From Clostridiales bacterium (GTDB lineage: Bacteria > Bacillota > Clostridia > UBA1381), in contig JAQXZB010000037.1 of the NCBI GenBank assembly GCA_029226975.1, positions 1-64,000 of the forward strand: a stretch of 64,000 nt of DNA, written 5' to 3'. The translations under genes and the position numbers were made by a program. The notes below the pieces were generated by a model. The model was not told the DNA's origin. It saw only the letters and a list, made by a program, of their open reading frames with translations, and ran no database searches. This document shows positions 23,050 to 32,256 of this stretch, piece by piece; within the stretch, counting starts at the first letter, position 1; each line of letters opens with the position of its first letter.

Positions 23050-25500
23050 ATGAAAAAGACAACGCAAAGGCTTTCGGGCTTGATTTTAACAATTGCAATG
23101 CTGATGCTGTGTATACCCGCTATTCCGGCAAGCGCGGCGGTGGGCGGCACGTGCGGAGATAATCTGACATGGACGCTTGACGATACCGGTACACTGACAA
23201 TCAGAGGTACGGGGGCGATGCGGGATTGGGGTTCATACGGTTCACCTTATACACCATGGAACGAAGAGAAAATCAGTAACGTAGTTATTGAAAATGGTGT
23301 TACAAGTATCGGTAATGAGGCGTTTTCTGATTGCATCAACTTAACAAGTATAACAATTCCGGACAGCATTACAAAGATTGGTCGTATGGCATTTTATGAT
23401 TGCAGCAGTCTAACAAGCATTGCAATCCCCGACGGCATTACTATCATTGAAGATTTTGCGTTTTTTCATTGCAGCAGCCTAACAAGCATAACAATTCCGG
23501 ACAGTGTCACAAGCATTGAGTATGAGGCATTTTGTAGGTGTAGCAACTTAACAAGTATAACGATCCCAAATAGTGTTACAAGCATTGGGACTAAGGCATT
23601 TAGCAGTTGCAGCAGCTTAACAAGTGTAAAAATTCCGAATAGTGTTACAAGCATTGGGACTGAAGCGTTTGGTAACTGCAGCAGTCTGACAGGCATAACA
23701 ATCCCCGGCAGTGTTACCGAGATTGGTGATAGAATGTTTTACCGATGCAGCAGTCTAACAAACATAACAATCCCTGACAGTGTTAATAGTATCGGCGATA
23801 GGGTGTTTTATCGATGCAGCAGTTTAACGAGCATAACAATCCCCGACAGTGTTACAAGTATTGGGGAGGGGGTGTTTTATGAGTGCAGCAGGCTAATAAA
23901 TGTAACAATTCCCGGCAGTGTTACAAATATCGGCGATTGGGCGTTTTACTGGTGCAGGAGTCTAACAAGCGTAACAATTCCAAACAGCGTTACAAGTATC
24001 GGTTATGGCGTATTCAGCAATTGCAGTAGTCTGACAGACGTAACAATTCCTGACAGCGTTACAAGTATTGGTGATGGTGCGTTTGGTTGTTGCGACAACC
24101 TAACAAGCATAACAATCCCCGACAGCGTTACAAGTATCGGTAGTGGTGTGTTTGGCAATTGCAGCAGTCTAACAAGCATAATAATACCCGACAGCGTTAC
24201 AAGCATCGGTGATAGTGCGTTTTACCGATGCAGGAGCTTAACAAGCATAGTAATCCCCGACAGCGTTACAAGTATCGGCAATTATACGTTTGAAGATTGC
24301 AGCAGTCTAACGAGCATAACGATTTCTAACGGCGTTACAAGCATTGGTAGTGGTGCATTTGAGGGTTGCGGCAGTCTAACAAGCATAACAATTCCTGACA
24401 GTGTTACAAGTATCGGCAGTAGTGCATTTTCTTGTTGTTATGACCTAACAAGCATAAATGTTTCTGAAAACAATATGAACTATTGCTCTATAGACGGCAA
24501 TCTGTTTAATAAGGACAAAAACGAATTAGTAACATATGCGGTTGGCAAAAAAGATAAAAAGTATATAATTCCAGACGGAGTTACAAGTATCGGATATAAG
24601 GCATTTTACAGCTGCATCAACTTAACAAGTATAGCAATTCCAAGCAGTGTTACGAGCATTGGAGATTCTGCATTTTGTAATTTCTACAGCCTAACAAACA
24701 TAACAATCCCGGATAGTGTTACAAGTATTGGTGAGGCGGCGTTTGGTGAGTGCGGCAGCCTAACAAGCATAACAATCCCCAGCAGTGTTACAAGTATCGG
24801 TAATAGTGCGTTTTATAATTGCCGCAACCTAACAAGTATAACAATCCCCGACAGAGTTACAAGTATCGGGAGCGGTGCGTTTATGTACTGCGGCAGCCTA
24901 ACAAGCATAACGATTCCTGAAAGCGTTACAAGTATCGGGAGTGGTGCGTTTGAGTATTGTGGCAGCCTTACAAACATTACTCTCCCCGGCAGTATTACAA
25001 GCATTGATAGAGTTGCGTTTGGCTATTGTAAGAGCCTAACAACCATAACAATACCTGAAGGTGTTAATAGGATTGAGGATTCCGCGTTTTATAACTGCAG
25101 CAGCCTGACAAGCATAACAATTCCTGAAAGCGTTACAAGTATAGGTTATCAGGCATTTTATGGTTGTAATAATCTGACTGCATATGTGATAGAAAATTCA
25201 TATGCGCACAAATATGCAATAAGCAACAATATACCCTGTTCCCTAATGTCAAGCACGCCGGAAAAAATTGTTATTACCCAAAATCAAATACAAATAAACG
25301 ATATAACCGAAAAATGCACCGTTATTGTGGCAACGCAAGGCCCTCATGGTCTGCTTCATTGCAAAGTGCTGGAAATTTCGAGTGACACTGTGATAGACAC
25401 AGACCAATTGAATTTGGAAAATGCCGAGCAAATCGGGGTGTTCATATGGTCTGATTTATACCATATGCAGCAGATTGCGTCAAAAAAGAAAGAACTTTAA
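23050..25500 (+). CDS. BspA-type leucine-rich-repeat surface protein
   Basis: Signal peptide (residues 1-30, ending ASAAV), then an N-terminal domain with GTCGDNLTWTLDDTGTLTIRGTG that often caps BspA-like proteins. From about residue 75 to 715 come 26 repeats of 23 residues of the LRR_5 type, consensus LTSITIPDSVTSIG-x-x-AF-x-x-CSS; 17 repeats are followed by an insert of about 35 residues (NMNYCSIDGNLFNKDKNELV) and nine more. The last 100 residues are a separate domain. No SLH, LPXTG or dockerin anchor is visible. Homologues bind host proteins or promote adhesion in other bacteria; here that is inference. Confidence 0.9.
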   Translation: MKKTTQRLSGLILTIAMLMLCIPAIPASAAVGGTCGDNLTWTLDDTGTLTIRGTGAMRDWGSYGSPYTPWNEEKISNVVIENGVTSIGNEAFSDCINLTSITIPDSITKIGRMAFYDCSSLTSIAIPDGITIIEDFAFFHCSSLTSITIPDSVTSIEYEAFCRCSNLTSITIPNSVTSIGTKAFSSCSSLTSVKIPNSVTSIGTEAFGNCSSLTGITIPGSVTEIGDRMFYRCSSLTNITIPDSVNSIGDRVFYRCSSLTSITIPDSVTSIGEGVFYECSRLINVTIPGSVTNIGDWAFYWCRSLTSVTIPNSVTSIGYGVFSNCSSLTDVTIPDSVTSIGDGAFGCCDNLTSITIPDSVTSIGSGVFGNCSSLTSIIIPDSVTSIGDSAFYRCRSLTSIVIPDSVTSIGNYTFEDCSSLTSITISNGVTSIGSGAFEGCGSLTSITIPDSVTSIGSSAFSCCYDLTSINVSENNMNYCSIDGNLFNKDKNELVTYAVGKKDKKYIIPDGVTSIGYKAFYSCINLTSIAIPSSVTSIGDSAFCNFYSLTNITIPDSVTSIGEAAFGECGSLTSITIPSSVTSIGNSAFYNCRNLTSITIPDRVTSIGSGAFMYCGSLTSITIPESVTSIGSGAFEYCGSLTNITLPGSITSIDRVAFGYCKSLTTITIPEGVNRIEDSAFYNCSSLTSITIPESVTSIGYQAFYGCNNLTAYVIENSYAHKYAISNNIPCSLMSSTPEKIVITQNQIQINDITEKCTVIVATQGPHGLLHCKVLEISSDTVIDTDQLNLENAEQIGVFIWSDLYHMQQIASKKKEL
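23280..25190 (+). repeat. 69-bp tandem coding repeats
   Basis: Near-identical 69-base units, each with ACAAGCATAACAATCCC or a close variant, encode the 23-residue leucine-rich repeats. Unit-to-unit identity in the central part is high enough for recombination to change copy number. Confidence 0.9.
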
Positions 25501-25509
25501 ATTGTCATA

Positions 25510-25538
25510 GGGACTGCGTGCAGTCCCCGGATTTTTTT
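25510..25538 (+). terminator. Rho-independent terminator after the BspA-like gene
   Basis: GGGACTGC-GT-GCAGTCCC hairpin followed by CGGA and seven T residues. Confidence 0.85.
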
Positions 25539-25544
25539 GCACTA

Positions 25545-25570
25545 AAAAAGCAGCCCGCGGGCTGCTTTTT
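25545..25570 (-). terminator. Rho-independent terminator after rpmA
   Basis: Palindrome AAAAAGCAGCCCG / CGGGCTGCTTTTT immediately after the rpmA stop; T runs exist on both strands. Confidence 0.9.
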
Positions 25571-25571
25571 A

Positions 25572-25826
25572 TCAGTCAGCGTAAACGCTGCACTGTGTCT
25601 TGTCTCTGCCTTTTCTTTCAAACTTAACTCTGCCGTCAACAAGAGCGAATAATGTGTCATCACTGCCTATTCCTACATTGTTGCCCGGATGAATTTTAGT
25701 ACCTCTTTGTCTGACAAGAATGTTACCGGCTAATACAAACTGACCGTCGGCTCTCTTTGCGCCGAGTCTTTTCGATTCGCTGTCACGACCGTTCTTTGTA
25801 CTACCCATACCTTTTTTATGAGCCAT
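25572..25826 (-). CDS. rpmA: 50S ribosomal protein L27
   Basis: An 84-residue bL27. The N-terminus is [20 protein letters not shown], which reaches the peptidyl-transferase centre, followed by [21 protein letters not shown] and HPr-like basic C-terminal part. Many Firmicutes make L27 with a short extension removed by the protease Prp, encoded between rplU and rpmA. Here there is no extension and only 37 bases separate the two genes, leaving no room for prp. ATG follows GAGGTGTTTTAA on the minus strand. Confidence 0.97.
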   Translation of the reverse strand: MAHKKGMGSTKNGRDSESKRLGAKRADGQFVLAGNILVRQRGTKIHPGNNVGIGSDDTLFALVDGRVKFERKGRDKTQCSVYAD

Positions 25827-25863
25827 TTAAAACACCTCGCAATCCGATTAAAATTACCTCAAC

Positions 25864-26175
25864 TTAAGCGTTGATCTTTGTTATTTCTACCTTTGTGTAA
25901 GGCTGTCTGTGACCCTTCTTTGTTCTCTCATTCTTCTTTCTCTTCATCTTGAAAACATAGATCTTCTTAGCCTTACCGTTCTTTACAACCTTAGCTTCAA
26001 CAGTTGCGCCTTCAACTACGGGAGCGCCAACCTTAACGGCGTCGCCTTCGCCCGCGATAAGCACCTGATCAAAGGTAACGGCTGCGCCCTCCTCAACGTC
26101 AAGCTTCTCTACAAAAAGAGTATCGCCCTCGCTTACCTTGTACTGCTTTCCGCCTGTTACGATAACTGCGTACAT
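25864..26175 (-). CDS. rplU: 50S ribosomal protein L21
   Basis: A 103-residue bL21: [20 protein letters not shown] at the start, then [20 protein letters not shown] and [20 protein letters not shown], the basic rRNA-binding loop. The frame is open to 26223, but AGGAGGTG lies directly before the ATG at 26175. It leads an rplU-rpmA operon with its own consensus promoter and short leader, in which L21 autoregulation is known for other Firmicutes. Confidence 0.97.
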   Translation of the reverse strand: MYAVIVTGGKQYKVSEGDTLFVEKLDVEEGAAVTFDQVLIAGEGDAVKVGAPVVEGATVEAKVVKNGKAKKIYVFKMKRKKNERTKKGHRQPYTKVEITKINA

Positions 26176-26259
26176 ATTAAAACACCTCCTCTTATTATAA
26201 TGAGGACACGCTATCGTAGGCACCCTTGGGGATTTTAAAAACCTATTCTATGCGGTCAC
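26176..26259 (-). promoter_or_regulatory. rplU leader, possible L21 autoregulatory RNA
   Basis: About 84 bases between the predicted start and the rplU ATG. The segment with CCCCAAGGGTGCCTACGATAGCG resembles the L21 leader of Firmicutes as I recall it, with a short CCC..GGG stem, but the match has not been computed. Confidence 0.4.
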
Positions 26260-26265
26260 CATAGT

Positions 26266-26294
26266 ATTATAACAAAAAGCCCTGAGCTTGTCAA
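26266..26294 (-). promoter_or_regulatory. consensus promoter of rplU-rpmA
   Basis: On the minus strand: TTGACA, 17 bases, TATAAT, both hexamers perfect, as expected for a ribosomal-protein operon. Confidence 0.85.
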
Positions 26295-26322
26295 GGCTTT
26301 TTAATAATTTTTTTGATGAATT

Positions 26323-27642
26323 TTAATCCTCTTTGATGTTTATAACAACACCCACCGACGGCTTGGGGAAAATGCTCAGCGTTGCGTTGGGCAGCTTTTC
26401 GCCGTTGGAGGTTACGCTCTCAATCTGGTCGGTTTTTACCGGGTTCATTATGAACATTGCGTCAAGCTCGCCGTTGTCTATCTTCCTTTTCATTTCCATA
26501 TAATTTCTTGAGGAGGTTACTCTCTCGCTGTAATTGTCTTCGTTGATATTAAGAATATCGCCCAAAATCAGCTTATTTAATACCACCACGTCCAGTGCGC
26601 AGTACGCCTTGGACATCTCCGGCAAAAGCTCCTTTTTAATGAAATCCTTGTCCGTAAGCGTCATTCTGTAGAAGAAATCACCGCCGCAGTACATTGCAAT
26701 TCTGGTTTCGTGCTTGGTTGTGGCAATCTGCTTTCTCATGGTTTCTATGATATTGCCCTCGCCTTGGTCAACTATGATTTTTTCGATTTTAAAGTGGTCC
26801 TGTGCCATTGATACGAAGAAATCAAGCTTAAAGCCCCTGGGGCATTTTACACCTCTGTGAACGGGTACTACAACCAGACCGTCCGAGCGCGAGTTTATAA
26901 GGGAAACCATGGTGTAATTATACGGCTCCTTGCCGGTATGGTCGGGGTTGTTTGCTTTTTTATAGTTTCTGTACTGGATACAGGTTTCATAGCGGGTCTG
27001 ACCGTCCGTTATGTAGAGGGGCAGAGGCTTGAATTTTTCCATAATAAGGTTTATTGTCGGCTCATAGGTTATAACCCATATGCGCTGATGAATACCGTCA
27101 TTTGAGTCAAACTCAACATCCGGCTCCTCCTGAGCAAGCGCGTTCATTAGGTTTAACAGATCCTTTTCCCGTTCGGAATAAAGACAGGTTATGATACTCA
27201 TATCCGCGTTTGTGGCGGTCAGAAATTCATATCTGTCCTGCAATGACACCTCGCGTATCTCCTCACAGGACATAACAACGCCGTTGCCCAAATCTTCAAG
27301 CTCCAAAAGAGTTACAAAGCTGCGGTTTGAATAGGTCATATCGCCTATCTGCATCGTTTCCTCGTACATATAAATTGCCGGGGTTTCATCGCGTCTTAAA
27401 ACATCCGCGCTTATCCATTCCTTAAGATAATGAGCGGCGCGCGTAAATTTATTATTTATTGAATCATCATCGTCATATTCTTTTCCGGAAAAAAGACGAA
27501 CGGAATTGTAGTCGCTTATCTCATAGAGTTCGGCCTTTTCCTTGGGATTTATATTATAGTAGGGGGGCGATACCTGTTTGCCTATATCGCCGACCATATC
27601 CTTGTTATATCTGTAGCCTCGAAAAGGTTTAACATTTGCCAT
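26323..27642 (-). CDS. DUF1015-family protein
   Basis: The 439-residue product starts MANVKPFRGYRYN and has VGDIGKQVSPPYYNI, then NSVRLFSGKEYDDD, a pattern typical of DUF1015 proteins, together with LYITDGQTRYETC (the usual ADGHHR-like region) and later VVVPVHRGVK. The start at 27642 is chosen over the open frame to 27825 because AAAGGA lies upstream and the family begins here. Members are cytosolic, widespread in Clostridia, and often lie near serine or one-carbon genes; the biochemical role is not established. It is apparently monocistronic here. Confidence 0.85.
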   Translation of the reverse strand: MANVKPFRGYRYNKDMVGDIGKQVSPPYYNINPKEKAELYEISDYNSVRLFSGKEYDDDDSINNKFTRAAHYLKEWISADVLRRDETPAIYMYEETMQIGDMTYSNRSFVTLLELEDLGNGVVMSCEEIREVSLQDRYEFLTATNADMSIITCLYSEREKDLLNLMNALAQEEPDVEFDSNDGIHQRIWVITYEPTINLIMEKFKPLPLYITDGQTRYETCIQYRNYKKANNPDHTGKEPYNYTMVSLINSRSDGLVVVPVHRGVKCPRGFKLDFFVSMAQDHFKIEKIIVDQGEGNIIETMRKQIATTKHETRIAMYCGGDFFYRMTLTDKDFIKKELLPEMSKAYCALDVVVLNKLILGDILNINEDNYSERVTSSRNYMEMKRKIDNGELDAMFIMNPVKTDQIESVTSNGEKLPNATLSIFPKPSVGVVINIKED

Positions 27643-27866
27643 TTTTGGAAAGTCCTTTCTTGATTGGATTGACAGGTACAAAATACCTATCATATTAAGT
27701 ATATCACATATTTTTTTGTAGTCAAGCGGATTTTTGGTTAAATTTTGTTTACAGGGAAAATATATGAGATAAGTCCATAAATATATATGAATATTATGCA
27801 AAAGCTTGTCGAATAATAACAGCACGAGAGAGAAAGAAATGTCGTTTTAAGAAAGGAGAGAGCAAA

Positions 27867-28049
27867 ATGACACTGGAAGGAACAGGTAATTTTATGCGCG
27901 GAATGGCAGCCGGAGTTGTTGTAGGCGCGGCGGTAAGCATGATGGCGGGCGGCTCGTCAAGACAGAAGAACAGACTGCAAAAAAAGGCTGAGGGTGTGTT
28001 TAAGAATATCGGTGACGTAATCGATACGGCGGTTGATATGATAAAATAA
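27867..28049 (+). CDS. small glycine/alanine-rich protein, YtxH-like
   Basis: AAAGGAGAGAGCAAA precedes the ATG. The 60-residue product has one weakly hydrophobic stretch (FMRGMAAGVVVGAAVSMMAGG), then a basic segment SSRQKNRLQKKAEGVF and an amphipathic helix ending DVIDTAVDMIK. Small proteins with this layout (YtxH-like, one membrane helix then a charged helix) are common in Firmicutes; their role is unclear. It stands alone upstream of the hairpin-rich region before ribD. Confidence 0.6.
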   Translation: MTLEGTGNFMRGMAAGVVVGAAVSMMAGGSSRQKNRLQKKAEGVFKNIGDVIDTAVDMIK

Positions 28050-28296
28050 CACCGAAAGGGCGGCGTGAGCCGTCCTTTCAGCGTGTAGACAAACTTGTCT
28101 ACACGCTGGCAGACTGCGAGAAATTGAGTCAGATTTCGCGAAAATGAACTCGTAGGCGTACGTTGGTACGGTAGAGTTTATTTTCGCAAAAAGTGCATAC
28201 CAAAGTCGTTCCTCGATGGAATGACTTTGGTAATATGATAAAGCGTATTTTTGATTTAAAACCCTGCACGGTCTGACCAATTTGTCGACGGTCTGA
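28050..28296. other. hairpin-rich intergenic element upstream of ribD
   Basis: No gene is evident. Three strong stems are present: GAAAGGGCGGC/GCCGTCCTTTC (28054-28079), GCGTGTAGACAA/TTGTCTACACGC (28081-28106) and CCAAAGTC/GACTTTGG (28200-28230), plus an imperfect arm GCGAAAATGAACTC with GAGTTTATTTTCGC. The CGGTCTGA motif occurs twice near 28269 and 28289. It looks like a dispersed palindromic element or a structured leader. The FMN riboswitch consensus was looked for and not found. Confidence 0.55.
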
Positions 28297-28322
28297 ATGC
28301 CCCGAAGTATCGGGGCATTTTT
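28297..28322 (+). terminator. terminator-like hairpin directly before the ribD ribosome binding site
   Basis: ATGCCCCGA-AGTA-TCGGGGCAT stem-loop, then TTTTT, ending two bases before the TAGGAGG of ribD. It could act as an attenuator of the rib operon. Confidence 0.7.
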
Positions 28323-28336
28323 GGTAGGAGGAAGCC

Positions 28337-29392
28337 ATGCATACGGAATTTATGAAAAGAGCAATAGAGCTTGCCAAAAAAGGCGAGGGAAAAGTAAATC
28401 CCAATCCCCTTGTGGGCGCGGTAATAGTACGGGAGGGACACATAATCGGCGAGGGTTGGCATGAACGCTTCGGCGAGGCTCATGCCGAGCGCAATGCCTT
28501 AAAGAACTGTACGGAAAATCCCGCCGGAGCGGATATGTATGTAACACTTGAACCCTGCTGTCATACGGGAAAGCAGCCGCCCTGTACCTTGGCGGTTATC
28601 GAAAGCGGAATAAAGCGGGTGTTTATAGGCTCCGATGACCCCAATCCCCTTGTGGCGGGAAAGGGAACGGAGCAGCTTTTAGGGCATGGGATTGAGGTAA
28701 TAAGAGGAGTAATGAAAGAGGAATGTGACAGTATAAACCAAGTATTTTTTCATTATATAAAAACCAAAACTCCCTATGTGGTTATGAAATACGCCATGAC
28801 CGCGGACGGCAGAATATTTTCCGACGCATATGAAAAAAATATAACCTCAAAGCCTGCCATAGAGCATATGCACCGTACCAGAAACAGGCTTATGGGAATA
28901 ATGGTCGGCATAGGAACGGTAGAGGAGGACAATCCGCTTCTTACCTGCCGTATGGACGGCGGCAGAAATCCGGTGAGGATTATCTGCGACAGCACTCTTA
29001 AAATAAAGAGAACATCAAGAATTTTAAACAGCGCCCGCGAGATACCCACAATCCTTGCGGCGGCAAATCCCGACAGGGAGAAAATAAAAGAGATAGAAGG
29101 CATGGGCGCGCGGGTTATGCTTGCTCCCGGCAGTGACGGAAGAGTGGATTTAAAAAAGCTTATGAAAATGCTCGGCAATGAGGGTATGGACAGCATACTA
29201 CTTGAAGGCGGCGCGGCATTAAACGGCGCAGCCCTAAAGGCGGGGACAGTAAATCTTGTTCAATGCTATATAGCAAATAAAATGTTCGGCAGCGGACTTT
29301 CTCCCACAATGAACGGGGAGAGAATAAAGCTTAAAAAACCGCGGGTATTGCCCTTGGGTGATGATATTTTACTGGAATATGAGGTGATGTGA
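28337..29392 (+). CDS. ribD: bifunctional diaminohydroxyphosphoribosylaminopyrimidine deaminase / 5-amino-6-(5-phosphoribosylamino)uracil reductase
   Basis: RibD carries out the second and third steps of riboflavin synthesis. The 351-residue product has the zinc deaminase domain first: AHAERNAL (HAE) near residue 50 and PCCHTGKQPPC near residue 73, then the reductase domain from about residue 145 with KYAMTADGRI, and LLEGGAALNGAAL near residue 295. TAGGAGG precedes the ATG. It opens a ribD-ribE-ribBA-ribH operon; its stop overlaps the ribE start by one base. Confidence 0.96.
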   Translation: MHTEFMKRAIELAKKGEGKVNPNPLVGAVIVREGHIIGEGWHERFGEAHAERNALKNCTENPAGADMYVTLEPCCHTGKQPPCTLAVIESGIKRVFIGSDDPNPLVAGKGTEQLLGHGIEVIRGVMKEECDSINQVFFHYIKTKTPYVVMKYAMTADGRIFSDAYEKNITSKPAIEHMHRTRNRLMGIMVGIGTVEEDNPLLTCRMDGGRNPVRIICDSTLKIKRTSRILNSAREIPTILAAANPDREKIKEIEGMGARVMLAPGSDGRVDLKKLMKMLGNEGMDSILLEGGAALNGAALKAGTVNLVQCYIANKMFGSGLSPTMNGERIKLKKPRVLPLGDDILLEYEVM

Positions 29393-30009
29393 TGTTTACG
29401 GGACTTACCGAAGCGGTGGGGACACTAAAAGGAATAGGACGGGGTACTGACTGCGCCGTACTTGAAATAGACAACTGCTTTGGGGACATAAAAATCGGTG
29501 ACAGCGTGGCAGTAAACGGCGTATGTCTTACGGCTTGCCGCGTTGAGAAAAAAAGCTTTTTTGCCGATGTTATGCCCGAAACAATGCACCGCAGCAATCT
29601 CGGCATACTGAAAATCGGAAGCCGGGTAAATCTTGAAAGGGCAATGCGGGCGGATTCGCGTTTCGGGGGACATATAGTGACGGGACATATCGACTGTACG
29701 GCAATTCTTAGAAAAAAGGAAAACCGCCAAAATGCAGTATGGCTTGAATTTAGTGTCCCCGACACTTCCCTGATAGTTGAAAAAGGCTCCGTTGCCATTG
29801 ACGGAATAAGTCTTACGGTGGCGTCGGTGACCAAAAACAGCTTCGCGGTGTCGATTATTCCCCATACGGCAGAAAATACGACGCTTGCAAATAAGCGAAC
29901 GGGTGATATTGTAAATATTGAATTTGACATAATAGGCAAATATGTAAAAAAGCTTACCGGCACAGCCGGGGGCATAACCGAGGAATTTCTTCGGGAAAAC
30001 GGATTTTAA
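29392..30009 (+). CDS. ribE: riboflavin synthase, alpha chain
   Basis: RibE condenses two lumazine molecules to riboflavin and a pyrimidine. The product is 205 residues with the two internal lumazine-binding repeats: MFTGLTEAVGTL with GDSVAVNGVCLTA in the first, and GHIDCTA with KGSVAIDGISLTV in the second. The ATG at 29392 overlaps the ribD stop as TGATG and has GAGGTGATGTG in front of it; a GTG at 29389 is a poorer choice. It ends 15 bases before ribBA. Confidence 0.96.
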   Translation: MFTGLTEAVGTLKGIGRGTDCAVLEIDNCFGDIKIGDSVAVNGVCLTACRVEKKSFFADVMPETMHRSNLGILKIGSRVNLERAMRADSRFGGHIVTGHIDCTAILRKKENRQNAVWLEFSVPDTSLIVEKGSVAIDGISLTVASVTKNSFAVSIIPHTAENTTLANKRTGDIVNIEFDIIGKYVKKLTGTAGGITEEFLRENGF

Positions 30010-30024
30010 AAAGGGGGACAATAA

Positions 30025-31221
30025 ATGGAATTTGCATCGATAGAAACGGCAATAGAGGAATTGAAAAAAGGAAAAATGATTATTGCCGTAGATGACGAGG
30101 ACAGAGAAAACGAGGGCGACCTTATCTGCGCGGCACAGTTTGCCACAACGGAAAACATCAATTTTATGGCAACAAATGCCAAAGGGCTTATATGTATGCC
30201 CATGTCAAAGGCAATGGCAGACAGGCTTGGGCTTTTTCCCATGGTGGAGGACAATACGGATAATCACGAAACCGCCTTTACGGTGTCGATAGACCACAAA
30301 AGCACAACTACCGGGATTTCCGCCGAGGAGCGGAGCATGACAATTCTTGCGGCGGTAAAGGACGGAGCGCATCCGGAGGATTTCAGACGTCCGGGGCATA
30401 TGTTCCCGCTTATCGCAAAAAAGAACGGCGTTTTTGAACGCCGCGGGCATACGGAGGCAACCGTTGACCTTATGCGCCTTGCCGGGCTTAAGGAAGCCGG
30501 GGTCTGTGTGGAAATAATGCGCGAGGACGGGAAAATGGCAAGAGTTCCCGACGTTATGGAATATGCGAAAAAGTGGAATATGCCGCTTATAAGCATAAAC
30601 GACCTTGCTCTTTACAGACGCAGGCACGAAAAGATTGTAAGAAGAATTGCATCCGCAAAGCTGCCCACCCGCTACGGTGATTTTACAATTCATGGCTTTA
30701 TAAACGAGCAGAGCGGCGAGCATCATGTGGCTCTGACAATGGGCGATATTGCAAATAAAGAGCCGGTTTTGTGCCGCGTTCACAGCGAATGTCTTACCGG
30801 TGACGCATTAGGCTCGGCGCGCTGTGACTGCGGTCAGCAGTATGACGCGGCAATGAAAAAAATCAGCGCAGAGGGCAGAGGTGTGCTTGTCTATTTAAGG
30901 CAGGAGGGCAGAGGTATAGGACTTATAAACAAAATCCGCGCCTACGCGCTCCAGGACGAGGGAATGGATACGGTTGAGGCAAATATAGCACTGGGCTTCC
31001 CGGCAGATATGCGCGATTACAGCGTGGGTATTCAGATTTTAATGGATTTGGGTGTGGAGAAGCTAAGGCTTATGACAAATAATCCCGACAAGGTCTACGG
31101 GCTTTCGGAATACGGCATAGAAATAACCGAGCGCGTGCCGATAGAGGTAGAAAGCAGCGAAAACGCCGAATTTTACATGAAAACCAAAAAAGAAAAAATG
31201 GGACATATATTAAATCTTTAA
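30025..31221 (+). CDS. ribBA: bifunctional 3,4-dihydroxy-2-butanone-4-phosphate synthase / GTP cyclohydrolase II
   Basis: This fused enzyme supplies both precursors of riboflavin. Residues 1-200 are the RibB part with [13 protein letters not shown] and [11 protein letters not shown], and [11 protein letters not shown]. Residues 205-398 are RibA with [18 protein letters not shown] (zinc cysteines) and [20 protein letters not shown], then YSVGIQIL and [20 protein letters not shown] precedes the ATG. Length (398) is normal for the fusion. Confidence 0.97.
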   Translation: MEFASIETAIEELKKGKMIIAVDDEDRENEGDLICAAQFATTENINFMATNAKGLICMPMSKAMADRLGLFPMVEDNTDNHETAFTVSIDHKSTTTGISAEERSMTILAAVKDGAHPEDFRRPGHMFPLIAKKNGVFERRGHTEATVDLMRLAGLKEAGVCVEIMREDGKMARVPDVMEYAKKWNMPLISINDLALYRRRHEKIVRRIASAKLPTRYGDFTIHGFINEQSGEHHVALTMGDIANKEPVLCRVHSECLTGDALGSARCDCGQQYDAAMKKISAEGRGVLVYLRQEGRGIGLINKIRAYALQDEGMDTVEANIALGFPADMRDYSVGIQILMDLGVEKLRLMTNNPDKVYGLSEYGIEITERVPIEVESSENAEFYMKTKKEKMGHILNL

Positions 31222-31234
31222 GGAGGATAACAAA

Positions 31235-31696
31235 ATGAAGGTATTGGAAGGAAAGCTGATTGCAAAGGACATGAAAATTGCCATAGTGGCGTCGAGGTTT
31301 AACGAGTTTATAGTATCGAAGCTCATATCCGGCGCGGAGGACGGACTGGTGCGCCACGGCATAGACGGCGATAACATTACGCTGATGTGGGTGCCGGGAG
31401 CCTTTGAAATTCCCATTGCGGCAAAAAAAGCGGCAATGTCCGAAAAGTTTGACGCGGTAATATGCTTGGGCGCGGTAATCCGCGGCGCAACAAGCCATTA
31501 CGATTATGTATGCAATGAGGTGTCAAAGGGCGTTGCGGCGGTTTCATTGGAGAGCGGAAAGCCGGTTATGTTCGGTATCTTAACAACCGACTCAATCGAG
31601 CAGGCAATAGAAAGAGCCGGCACAAAAGCAGGCAACAAGGGCTATGACTGTGCTTTGGGCGCAATTGAAATGATAAACCTGATGCGGGAGATTTGA
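31235..31696 (+). CDS. ribH: 6,7-dimethyl-8-ribityllumazine synthase
   Basis: RibH makes the lumazine used by RibE and normally assembles as a hollow capsid. The 153-residue product has the family motifs [38 protein letters not shown] with the catalytic His, and [31 protein letters not shown] lies upstream, 13 bases after ribBA. A strong terminator follows, so the operon ends here. Confidence 0.97.
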   Translation: MKVLEGKLIAKDMKIAIVASRFNEFIVSKLISGAEDGLVRHGIDGDNITLMWVPGAFEIPIAAKKAAMSEKFDAVICLGAVIRGATSHYDYVCNEVSKGVAAVSLESGKPVMFGILTTDSIEQAIERAGTKAGNKGYDCALGAIEMINLMREI

Positions 31697-31723
31697 AAAA
31701 AAGCGGCGTTTTGCCGCTTTTTT
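31697..31723 (+). terminator. Rho-independent terminator of the rib operon
   Basis: AAAAAGCGGC / GCCGCTTTTTT stem-loop directly after the ribH stop. Confidence 0.9.
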
Positions 31724-31727
31724 GGTA

Positions 31728-31756
31728 TTGATTTTATCGGCAAAGGGTGGTATAAT
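31728..31756 (+). promoter_or_regulatory. promoter of the EamA gene
   Basis: TTGATT, 17 bases, TATAAT, about 40 bases before the ATG at 31796. Confidence 0.65.
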
Positions 31757-31795
31757 TATTTTGTCAAAAAAAGGTATTTAACGGAGGAAAAAAAT

Positions 31796-32209
31796 ATGTG
31801 GCTTTTATTTGCGTTATTATCCGCGGTTTTTGCGGCACTTACTTCAATACTGGCAAAGGTCGGCATAAGCGGAGTAAATTCCAATCTTGCAACGGCAATA
31901 CGGACGGCGGTGGTGCTTGTTATGGCGTGGGGCATGGTGTTTTTGACACATTCCCAAAACGGTATCTTCAATATAGAAAAAAAGAGCTGGATTTTTTTGA
32001 TATTATCCGGGCTGGCAACGGGTGCGTCATGGTTGTGCTATTACAGAGCGCTTCAGATAGGCGAGGCTTCAAAGGTTGTGCCGGTTGACAAGCTGAGCGT
32101 GGTTATAACGCTTATACTGGCGTTTGTATTTTTGCATGAGGATTTTACGGTAAAATCCATTATCGGGTGTATTCTTATAGCGGCAGGAACTTTGGTTATG
32201 ACGTTATAG
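31796..32209 (+). CDS. EamA/DMT-family half-size transporter
   Basis: A 137-residue membrane protein with five hydrophobic segments: LLFALLSAVFAALTSILAKVG at the start, then AIRTAVVLVMAWGMVFL, IFLILSGLATGASWLCYYRAL, VVITLILAFVFLHEDF and GCILIAAGTLVMTL. The motif SWLCYYRALQIGEASKVVPV and the FLHEDFT turn are hallmarks of the EamA domain. Half-size members act as dimers. Substrate is unknown. GGAGGAAAAAAAT precedes the ATG. Confidence 0.85.
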   Translation: MWLLFALLSAVFAALTSILAKVGISGVNSNLATAIRTAVVLVMAWGMVFLTHSQNGIFNIEKKSWIFLILSGLATGASWLCYYRALQIGEASKVVPVDKLSVVITLILAFVFLHEDFTVKSIIGCILIAAGTLVMTL

Positions 32210-32256
32210 TTTGATTATATTTGGATTATAAATCGAAATTTAATGAGGACAACATT

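Noticed and set aside
23280..25190. Regular short repeats suggestive of CRISPR
   Set aside because: Repeats are 69 bases, in frame and encode leucine-rich repeats; there are no unique spacers or cas genes.
28050..28336. FMN riboswitch upstream of ribD
   Set aside because: The GGGGCAGGGTGAAATTCC and later conserved segments are absent on both strands.
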